Shown here: positions 1 through 3,987 of the stretch, in pieces
Layout of the letters: each line of letters starts with the position of its first letter
Numbering within the stretch: position 1 is the first letter of the stretch
Assembly (NCBI GenBank): GCA_947629605.1
Contig: CANREK010000100.1
Coordinates: forward strand, 1-5,330
DNA length: 5,330 bases
Direction of reading: 5' to 3'
Source: an uncultured Clostridia bacterium
Lineage (GTDB): Bacteria; Bacillota; Clostridia; Christensenellales; Borkfalkiaceae
Position numbers and translations under genes: made by a program
The notes under the pieces: model-generated
Database searches by the model: none
Told to the model about the DNA's origin: nothing
What the model saw: the letters and a program-made list of their open reading frames with translations, nothing else

Positions 1-56
1 CATAGGCGATGCGCTTGGGGTTTGCCCCGCGGCAAACCCCAAGCGCATCGCCTATG
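1..56. repeat. Perfect 26-bp inverted repeat with 4-nt loop at the window edge
   Basis: Bases 1-26 are the exact reverse complement of bases 31-56, with CCGC (27-30) as the loop. The right arm reads as normal CopA coding sequence leading into the conserved HPLA region. The left arm, read in the same frame, gives residues that do not look like the family. A perfect 26-bp palindrome inside a conserved gene, starting at base 1, is best explained as a fold-back artefact of library preparation or assembly at a contig end. A real hairpin is possible but less likely. Confidence 0.9.
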
Positions 57-1240
57 CCATCGAGAACAAGCTCAACCATCCGCTTGCGCAGTGTATCGTC
101 GACTTCTGCGGCAGTGGGGAAGAAGCAGAAAACGTCACCTATGTCACGGGGCAGGGCGCCGTCGGCAGGGTGAACGGCAAGACTTACTTCCTCGGCAACG
201 AGCGCATGATGCAGAGCCGAGGCGTCAAATTCGAAGCATATCTTGCAGATTTTGAGGCTTTGACCGCCAAGGGAAAGACGGTGCTTTTCCTCGCCGATGA
301 GGAAAAAGTCCTCGCCCTCTTCGCCCTCGCCGACACACTGAAAGAGGGGAGCCGTGAGGCCATCGGGAGCCTTGTCAAGGCGGGCTGCATGCCCGTCATG
401 CTGACGGGGGACAACGCCGCGGTCGCCTCGCACATCGCAAAAGAGGCCGGGTTCCCGCCCTATGACGCCTGTGTGCGTGCCGAACTTCTGCCCGAGGATA
501 AGCTCTCCTATATCAAGGCGGCGCGGGAGAGAAACGAGCGGGCAAAGGTAGAAAACCGCACCACAGGTCGCAAAAATTCCTATGTCGCCATGGTGGGGGA
601 CGGCATCAACGACGCCCCCGCCCTCAAAGAGGCCGACGTCGGCATCGCGATGGGGAACGGCACGGATGTCGCCATCGAGAGCGCGGATGCCGTGCTCATC
701 GGCGGAGATCTGCGGGTCCTGCCCCGCGCCCTTGCCCTCTCCAAAAAGACGATGCGGATCATCAAACAGAACCTGTTTTGGGCGTTTTTCTACAACTGTA
801 TCGGAATTCCGCTCGCGGCGGGCGTGTTCGCATGGGCGGGGATCGCCCTCAATCCCATGATCGGGTCGGCGGCGATGAGCCTCTCTTCGCTCTTTGTCGT
901 GACGAACGCCCTGCGCCTCGTGCGGTTTGGGAGAAAGGCGCCCACCCCCCATGGGAACAAAGAGGCGGCCACCTTCAAAGAGGGGGTCCGCCCTCAACAA
1001 AACGAAACCAATCAAAAAGGAGATATCATTATGAAAAAAACCATTCTTGTGGACGGCATGATGTGCATGCACTGCGTCAAGCATGTGAAGGACGCGCTCG
1101 AAAAGGTGGACGGCGTCAAAAAGGCCGAGGTCAGCCTCGAAAACAAGACGGCCGTCGTGGAGCTCACCAAAGAGGTCGAAAACGACGTTCTGCTCGCCGC
1201 CGTCACCGATGCGGGCTACGAGCCCAAGGCCATTCTGTAA
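2..1240 (+). CDS. copA: Copper-exporting P1B-type ATPase, 5'-partial, fused in frame to a C-terminal HMA domain
   Basis: Membrane pump that uses ATP to expel Cu(+) from the cytoplasm. The window holds 412 codons of the C-terminal part; the metal-binding N-terminus, first membrane helices, CPC motif and DKTGT phosphorylation site lie upstream. Visible in order: the nucleotide-binding domain HP pair (77-82), GQGAVG (149-166) and LGN (191-199); P-domain TGDN (404-415) and GDGINDAP (596-619); then the last two membrane helices with the Tyr-Asn pair and the MSLSS motif, which mark the Cu(+) subgroup (P1B-1). The pump ordinarily ends near the NALRL motif (905-919). Here the frame continues through a polar linker of about 31 codons (938-1030) into a 69-residue heavy-metal-associated domain and stops at TAA 1238-1240. 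About 14 extra charged and polar residues (around 530-583) precede GDGIND compared with the usual spacing. The first 9-10 codons lie in the edge fold-back and are probably not native. The identity is secure; the fusion depends on the sequence being free of a frameshift error in the C-rich stretch at 941-950. Confidence 0.93.
   Translation: MGDALGVCPAANPKRIAYAIENKLNHPLAQCIVDFCGSGEEAENVTYVTGQGAVGRVNGKTYFLGNERMMQSRGVKFEAYLADFEALTAKGKTVLFLADEEKVLALFALADTLKEGSREAIGSLVKAGCMPVMLTGDNAAVASHIAKEAGFPPYDACVRAELLPEDKLSYIKAARERNERAKVENRTTGRKNSYVAMVGDGINDAPALKEADVGIAMGNGTDVAIESADAVLIGGDLRVLPRALALSKKTMRIIKQNLFWAFFYNCIGIPLAAGVFAWAGIALNPMIGSAAMSLSSLFVVTNALRLVRFGRKAPTPHGNKEAATFKEGVRPQQNETNQKGDIIMKKTILVDGMMCMHCVKHVKDALEKVDGVKKAEVSLENKTAVVELTKEVENDVLLAAVTDAGYEPKAIL
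1017..1024 (+). promoter_or_regulatory. Strong internal ribosome binding site inside the copA-copZ frame
   Basis: AAGGAGAT lies 8 nt before the ATG at 1031, within the open copA frame. A near-consensus site at good spacing, placed exactly before a complete HMA domain, argues that the domain is also translated on its own. Confidence 0.8.
1031..1240 (+). CDS. copZ: CopZ-like copper chaperone / HMA domain, internal in-frame start
   Basis: A 69-residue heavy-metal-associated domain of the usual CopZ length and ferredoxin-like pattern. The metal-binding motif GMMCMHC (residues 9-15) carries the two cysteines that bind Cu(+) and pass it to CopA. The usual hydrophobic pattern follows, ending in the DAGY motif typical of the last strand. 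The ATG at 1031 is preceded by AAGGAG at 8 nt, and the domain begins right at this Met, so it looks like a normal stand-alone copZ gene. It is unusual that the upstream copA frame has no stop and runs straight through it. In the +1 frame a TGA (1032-1034) overlaps the start as ATGA, the common coupling arrangement. Most likely both free CopZ and a CopA-CopZ fusion are made. Alternatively a single-base error hides the true copA stop. Confidence 0.78.
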   Translation: MKKTILVDGMMCMHCVKHVKDALEKVDGVKKAEVSLENKTAVVELTKEVENDVLLAAVTDAGYEPKAIL

Positions 1241-1325
1241 GTTCGTCAAAGTTCGACAAAAGAGGAAAAAACTTACACATATGTGCGCGTTTGCAAGTGT
1301 TATTCTGTCATAAAAGGAGGTTTTT
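1241..1325 (+). promoter_or_regulatory. Short gap before the ArsR gene with direct repeat and palindrome; possible operator
   Basis: This 85-bp gap holds a 10-bp tandem direct repeat with one mismatch (GTTCGTCAAA / GTTCGACAAA, 1241-1260) and a perfect 10-bp palindrome CACATATGTG (1276-1285). Either could be a repressor site, and ArsR-family regulators bind AT-centred inverted repeats. I see no convincing -35/-10 pair. AAAAGGAGG (1312-1320) is the ribosome binding site for the next gene. There is no terminator, so co-transcription with copA is possible. Confidence 0.35.
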
Positions 1326-1664
1326 ATGGCAGATACTTTGCTTCTCGACAGGCGCACGCAGGACATTGTGGAGGACTACGTTCCGAGCGGGGAGATCCTC
1401 TCTTCTCTCGTACGCTTCTTTTCCATCTTTTCGGACGGCACACGGCTCAAAATCTTGTCGGCGCTCGCCATCTCGGAAATGTGCGTTACCGATATTTCCC
1501 GCGTTCTCGACATCAACCAGACGACCGTCTCGCACCAGCTGCGCTTTTTGAAGGATGCGGGGCTCGTGAAGAGCGAGCGGCACGGCAAGATCATCTTTTA
1601 CATGGCCGCGGGCGAGATCGTCAACGACGTGCTCTTGAAGGGCGTGGAGTTTTTGGGCGCGTAA
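1326..1664 (+). CDS. ArsR/SmtB-family winged-helix metalloregulator
   Basis: A 112-residue winged-helix repressor of normal family length. The pattern is clear: the entry helix FSDGTRLKILSAL (residues 35-47), the alpha-3 region EMCVTDI (51-57), the recognition helix with TTVSHQLRFLKDAGLV (66-81), and the wing with a basic/aromatic hairpin HGKIIFYM (86-93). The start is set by AAAGGAGG 5 nt upstream of ATG. Family members release operator DNA on binding metal and derepress export genes, and its position behind copA-copZ suggests control of that locus. The sensing site is not standard. The usual alpha-3 ELCVCD has only one Cys here (C53, the protein's only Cys), and the DxH...HxxE alpha-5 pattern of SmtB is absent. 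The inducer therefore cannot be named. It may sense metal through an unrecognised site, pair C53 across the dimer, or respond to redox state. CsoR or CopY is more usual beside Bacillota copper pumps. Confidence 0.9.
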   Translation: MADTLLLDRRTQDIVEDYVPSGEILSSLVRFFSIFSDGTRLKILSALAISEMCVTDISRVLDINQTTVSHQLRFLKDAGLVKSERHGKIIFYMAAGEIVNDVLLKGVEFLGA

Positions 1665-1667
1665 ATA

Positions 1668-1697
1668 GTTTCGAACATTTCTTTGCTTGCCGCGCGG
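1668..1697 (+). repeat. 30-bp direct repeat, copy 1
   Basis: Identical over 30 bp to 1904-1933. It begins GTTTCGAACATTTC and ends in a GCCGCGCGG block. It starts 3 nt after the arsR stop. In this copy GTTTCG (1668-1673) can pair with CGAAAC (1698-1703), and GCCGCGCGGC (1689-1698) is a 10-bp palindrome. No U-tract follows, so it is not a standard terminator. Confidence 0.9.
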
Positions 1698-1713
1698 CGA
1701 AACGGAAGCCGAC

Positions 1714-1753
1714 CCGCGCGTCATCCTGAGCGTAGTCGAAGGATCTCGCGCGG
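1714..1753 (+). repeat. Hairpin repeat family, member 1 (short centre)
   Basis: The outer stem CCGCGCG (1714-1720) pairs with CGCGCGG (1747-1753). A conserved TC/CT mismatch follows, then the inner stem ATCCT (1723-1727) with AGGAT (1740-1744) around a 12-nt centre that begins GAG and ends CGA. The core TCATCCTGAG...CGAAGGATCT is a motif I recall as widely scattered in intergenic DNA of many bacteria. Confidence 0.88.
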
Positions 1754-1832
1754 CTGCGAAAAGAAACTGTTCGAGCGAACGCGCTTTGTTCATCAATCGA
1801 TTTGGCCGCGGAAACGTTATATGCAAGAACAT

Positions 1833-1890
1833 TAAGCGCGAGGTATCGCGCAAATTGAGTGCGCTTAGGCAGGGAGACCCTGCCACGCGC
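1833..1890 (+). repeat. Cluster of overlapping inverted repeats (possible structured RNA)
   Basis: Three pairings compete. GCGCGA (1836-1841) pairs with TCGCGC (1846-1851). TAAGCGC (1833-1839) pairs with GCGCTTA (1861-1867). GGCAGGG (1868-1874) pairs with CCCTGCC (1878-1884) over an AGA loop, extended by GCGC (1861-1864) with GCGC (1887-1890). The first two exclude each other. The layout could be a small structured RNA or just part of the repeat unit; no promoter or terminator identifies it. Confidence 0.5.
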
Positions 1891-1903
1891 AGTAAGTGGG
1901 AAT

Positions 1904-1933
1904 GTTTCGAACATTTCTTTGCTTGCCGCGCGG
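1904..1933 (+). repeat. 30-bp direct repeat, copy 2
   Basis: Exact copy of 1668-1697, 236 bp downstream. With its left neighbours it forms a near-palindrome, AATGTTTCGAACATT (1901-1915). Sequence after the repeat diverges (CGAAAC after copy 1, TGGCGG after copy 2). The two copies could mark the ends of a repeated unit of about 236 bp, or be two insertions of one short element. Confidence 0.9.
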
Positions 1934-1954
1934 TGGCGGGCGGCGCGTAGCGTG

Positions 1955-1996
1955 GCCGCTCATTCTGAGGGGGCACCGCCCCCGAAGAATCCCGGC
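1955..1996 (+). repeat. Hairpin repeat family, member 2 (GC-rich centre)
   Basis: The inner stem ATTCT (1962-1966) pairs with AGAAT (1986-1990), flanked by the family TC and followed by GAG and CGA. The centre has its own perfect 6-bp stem GGGGGC (1969-1974) with GCCCCC (1978-1983) over an ACC loop. The outer stem is GCCG (1955-1958) with CGGC (1993-1996), offset by one base. The right-hand CT of the other members is CC here. Confidence 0.82.
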
Positions 1997-2012
1997 AAAC
2001 GGGCGGAGTAGG

Positions 2013-2087
2013 TTGTGCGGCGTCATGCTGAGCCGAGGAGTAAGAACAAAGTCTACGGAAGAGTGTCCGAAGCATCTCGCCGCACAA
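2013..2087 (+). repeat. Hairpin repeat family, member 3 (long centre)
   Basis: The outer stem is a perfect 10 bp, TTGTGCGGCG (2013-2022) with CGCCGCACAA (2078-2087). It is followed by TC/CT and the inner stem ATGCT (2025-2029) with AGCAT (2071-2075). The centre is 41 nt, starts GAG and ends CGA. The middle base pair is G-C, unlike member 1 (C-G) and members 2 and 4 (T-A). Confidence 0.88.
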
Positions 2088-2102
2088 TAGTCCGTATTTG
2101 CA

Positions 2103-2166
2103 CCGCGAGATTCTTCGGGCCGAGTCGTCGGACTTCGTACGACCCCCGCCGCTCAGAATGACGCGG
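2103..2166 (-). repeat. Hairpin repeat family, member 4 (inverted orientation)
   Basis: Read on the minus strand it fits the family: CCGCG, TC, ATTCT, GAG, a 40-nt centre, CGA, AGAAT, CT, CGCGG. On the plus strand the outer stem is 2103-2107 with 2162-2166 and the inner stem 2110-2114 with 2155-2159. The centre contains GTCGT (2124-2128) pairing with ACGAC (2139-2143). It lies only 15 nt after member 3, facing the other way. Confidence 0.87.
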
Positions 2167-2172
2167 GGTCGC

Positions 2173-2210
2173 AATTTTCAATTTTTAATTTGTAATTTGT
2201 AATTTTATTT
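2173..2210 (+). promoter_or_regulatory. AT-rich tandem repeat directly upstream of the promoter (UP-element-like)
   Basis: A 38-bp tract with a single C and two Gs in otherwise GC-rich DNA. It contains a 7-bp tandem repeat: TAATTTG (2186-2192), TAATTTG (2193-2199) and TAATTTT (2200-2206). It ends 2 bp before the -35 box, where an UP element would contact the RNA polymerase alpha subunit. It may equally be another dispersed simple repeat. Confidence 0.5.
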
Positions 2211-2212
2211 AC

Positions 2213-2241
2213 TTGACCGTCTCGCACGCGTGTGATATAAT
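2213..2241 (+). promoter_or_regulatory. Sigma-A (sigma-70 type) promoter for yicC-gmk-rpoZ
   Basis: The -35 box TTGACC (2213-2218) is one base off consensus. A 17-nt spacer follows, then a perfect -10 box TATAAT (2236-2241). Transcription should start near 2247-2249, giving a leader of only about 16-18 nt that holds GGAG (2253-2256), 8 nt before the yicC ATG. This looks like a strong constitutive promoter, with no room for a leader-based control element. Confidence 0.9.
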
Positions 2242-2264
2242 ATACCAAAATCGGAGAAAAGTCT

Positions 2265-3137
2265 ATGTACAGCATGACGGGTTATGGAAAAGGGGAATAC
2301 GGCGAAGAGGGCCTCACCGTCTCGGTCGAGGTCAAATCGGTCAACAACCGCTATCTCGACGTCGCCGTCAAGAGCCCCCGCATTCTGCTCTGCGCAGAGG
2401 ACAGCATCCGCGCCACGGTCAGAGAATACCTCTCCCGCGGGCACATCGACGTGTTCGTCAGCTACACCGACAAGCGCGACAAACAAAAGACGCTCACCCT
2501 CGATTGGGGCGTCGTCGGCGCCTATGTCAAGGCGGCGGAAGAGCTCAAACGTGCCTATCCTCTTCTCGAAGATGACGGGTCGCTCTCCTTCTTTCTGCGC
2601 CTTCCCGATGCGCTCCGCTCCGACGAGACCGTCGCCGCGGACGACCTTCTCCTCACCTGTCTCGATCGGGCGCTCCGCCTCGCGCTCGGCTCCCTTTCGG
2701 AGATGAGAAGAACGGAGGGCGAACGCCTCAAAGGGGATCTTCTCTCCCGCATGGAGACCATTGCCTCCCTCCGCGACAGCATCGAGGGCCGTGCGCCCCT
2801 CGTGGCGGAGGAATACCGCGAAAAGCTCACCGCCCGCATCGAGGAATTCCTCGACGGCAAGGTCGACGAGACGAGGATCCTGACGGAGGCCGCCGTCTAC
2901 GCCGACAAATGCAATATCGATGAGGAGCTCACCCGTCTCAGATCGCACATCGACGAGTACTATCGCATCTGTGAGAGCGAGCCCGTGGGCAGAAAGCTCG
3001 ATTTCCTCATTCAGGAATTCAACCGCGAGTGCAACACCATCTGCTCCAAGTCCTGCGACACGGAGATCACGACGTATGCGCTCGCCATGAAAAACGAGAT
3101 CGAAAAAATACGGGAACAGATACAGAATCTGGAGTAA
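2265..3137 (+). CDS. yicC: YicC/YloC-family endoribonuclease
   Basis: A 290-residue cytoplasmic protein of normal length for the YicC/YloC family. E. coli YicC is reported as an endoribonuclease involved in small-RNA turnover; the cellular role of the Bacillota version (YloC) is less clear. The N-terminus has the family signature SMTGYGKGE (residues 3-11) followed by the SVEVKSVNNRYLD stretch. The C-terminal DUF1732 domain is marked by GRKLDFLIQEFNRE (about 242-255) and the following NTICSKS, and ends in the typical basic/acidic helix with NEIEKIREQ. The middle is mostly charged helix. GGAG 8 nt upstream and the family N-terminus fix the start. It is the first gene of the cluster, directly behind the promoter, and ends 3 nt before gmk. 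B. subtilis has remA between yloC and gmk; it is missing here. Confidence 0.93.
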   Translation: MYSMTGYGKGEYGEEGLTVSVEVKSVNNRYLDVAVKSPRILLCAEDSIRATVREYLSRGHIDVFVSYTDKRDKQKTLTLDWGVVGAYVKAAEELKRAYPLLEDDGSLSFFLRLPDALRSDETVAADDLLLTCLDRALRLALGSLSEMRRTEGERLKGDLLSRMETIASLRDSIEGRAPLVAEEYREKLTARIEEFLDGKVDETRILTEAAVYADKCNIDEELTRLRSHIDEYYRICESEPVGRKLDFLIQEFNRECNTICSKSCDTEITTYALAMKNEIEKIREQIQNLE

Positions 3138-3140
3138 CGC

Positions 3141-3707
3141 ATGAGAAACATACCGTTTGTGATCTCCGGGCCTTCGGGCGTCGGGAAAGGCACCATCGTA
3201 AAAGCACTCTTAAAAAAAGACCCCACGCTCGTTGAATCCGTCTCGATGACGACTCGTGCGCCCCGCCCCGGCGAGGTCTCGGGAAAAACGTACATCTATG
3301 TGACGAAAGAAGAGTTTGAAAAGCGCATTCGGGACGGAGATCTTCTCGAATACGACGAGCACTTCTCGGGCCTCTACGGCACGCCCCGCTCCTTTGTGGA
3401 AGCACGGCTCAAAGAGGGCTCCGTCATTCTCGAGATCGACGTGGTGGGCGGCCTCAACGCCAAAAAGCTCCTCAAAGACACCGTTCTCATCTTTATCGAC
3501 CCGCCCTCCATCGAGGAACTTGTCGAACGGCTCAAAAAGAGGGGGACGGAGTCCGAACAGGCGCTCCGCGAACGGCTCCAACGCGTCAAGTACGAGGTCC
3601 ACATGCGTGAGCAGTACGATTACAAAGTTTTGAACGACGACCTCGACAGAGCGGTCGAGGAAGTCCTCGCCATCATCAACAAAGAAAGAAACAAGGAAGG
3701 TGACTGA
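3141..3707 (+). CDS. gmk: Guanylate kinase
   Basis: Catalyses ATP-dependent phosphorylation of GMP to GDP, an essential step in making GTP and dGTP and in recycling cyclic-di-GMP and ppGpp breakdown products. It has 188 residues, slightly shorter than the usual 200 or so. The P-loop GPSGVGKGT is at residues 10-18. The GMP-binding segment SMTTRAPRPGE (35-45) carries the family's conserved TTR and PRPGE. Next come the EYDEHFSGLYGTPR stretch, the LEIDVVGG segment and the lid region with the RGTESE motif; YDYKVLNDDLDRAV near the end is also typical. The ribosome binding site GGAG (3131-3134) lies within the last codons of yicC, 6 nt before ATG, so translation of the two genes is probably coupled. 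The stop is 2 nt from the rpoZ start. Confidence 0.97.
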   Translation: MRNIPFVISGPSGVGKGTIVKALLKKDPTLVESVSMTTRAPRPGEVSGKTYIYVTKEEFEKRIRDGDLLEYDEHFSGLYGTPRSFVEARLKEGSVILEIDVVGGLNAKKLLKDTVLIFIDPPSIEELVERLKKRGTESEQALRERLQRVKYEVHMREQYDYKVLNDDLDRAVEEVLAIINKERNKEGD

Positions 3708-3709
3708 AA

Positions 3710-3931
3710 ATGATCAATGAACCCTCGGTCGACGCCCTCGTGCGCAAACTCGGCAGCGAAGAGGAACCCGTGAGCAGGTACGAACTCTGCATTCTCATCG
3801 CAAAGCGGACCCGCCAGATCATCGAACAGATGCAGTCGACGGGCGCGACGGAACTCCCCGGCAAGCAGAAGGAGATCGTTCTCGCCTGTCAGGAAGTGAT
3901 GAACGGCAAAGTGAAAATGGCAAGAGATTAA
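3710..3931 (+). CDS. rpoZ: RNA polymerase omega subunit
   Basis: A 73-residue omega subunit, which helps the beta-prime subunit fold and assemble into RNA polymerase. The pattern is PSVDAL (residues 5-10), then the conserved helix RYELCILIAKRTRQI (23-37), where the AKR.RQ core is diagnostic, and a C-terminal helix ending in NGKVK, equivalent to the usual EE...GKI. AAGGAAGGTGA (3693-3703) at the end of gmk is the ribosome binding site, and the gene starts 2 nt after the gmk stop. The gmk-rpoZ pairing is widely conserved and supports the call despite the short length. It is the last gene before the terminator. Confidence 0.93.
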   Translation: MINEPSVDALVRKLGSEEEPVSRYELCILIAKRTRQIIEQMQSTGATELPGKQKEIVLACQEVMNGKVKMARD

Positions 3932-3965
3932 AAAACCGCCCCGTCACAAAAACGGGGCCGTTTTT
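3931..3965 (+). terminator. Rho-independent terminator between rpoZ and priA
   Basis: The 7-bp stem GCCCCGT (3938-3944) pairs with ACGGGGC (3952-3958) around a 7-nt loop. After one mismatch, C3936-G3960 and an A5/T5 pairing (3931-3935 with 3961-3965) extend it. The T-run follows directly. The A-tract on the other side lets it work in either direction. It overlaps the last base of the rpoZ stop. Since priA starts only 22 nt later, priA needs either readthrough or an unseen promoter. Confidence 0.88.
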
Positions 3966-3987
3966 CACTGCAAGGGTCAAAAAAAGT

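Larger units (their letters stand above)
1665..2212. other. Repeat-rich intergenic region without a credible gene
   Basis: About 550 bases between the arsR stop and the yicC promoter. Open frames exist on both strands, including a long one on the minus strand that runs back over arsR. They have no ribosome binding site, are made of repeat sequence, and match no family I know. The minus-strand readings of the first hairpin give peptides such as FDYAQDD and STTLRMT, which I remember as recurrent spurious translations of dispersed intergenic repeats. The region is a cluster of hairpin repeats, two direct repeats and an AT-rich tandem tract, each listed separately. Confidence 0.8.

Noticed and set aside
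1273..1303. Promoter for arsR (TTACAC ... TGTTAT)
   Set aside because: Both boxes match poorly and the 19-nt spacing is long; not enough to call.
778..1551. Plus-strand open frame of 257 codons overlapping copA, copZ and arsR
   Set aside because: It is in a different frame across three recognisable genes and its translation is arginine-rich and low in pattern.
1668..1703. Terminator for arsR formed by GTTTCG / CGAAAC
   Set aside because: The stem is only 6 bp around a 24-nt gap and there is no U-run after it.
1687..1950. Plus-strand open frame of 87 codons between the two direct repeats
   Set aside because: It starts inside the 30-bp repeat and is made of repeat and hairpin sequence, with no ribosome binding site or recognisable fold.
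1714..2166. CRISPR array
   Set aside because: The repeats are hairpins of differing length and orientation with irregular spacing and no constant-length spacers, and no cas gene is in view.
1308..2174. Long open frame of 288 codons on the minus strand
   Set aside because: It runs antisense across arsR and the repeat array, has no ribosome binding site, and its translation consists of repeat-derived peptides rather than a protein family.
2205..2948. Minus-strand open frame of 247 codons opposite yicC
   Set aside because: An antisense shadow of a well-recognised gene, caused by GC-rich codon use.
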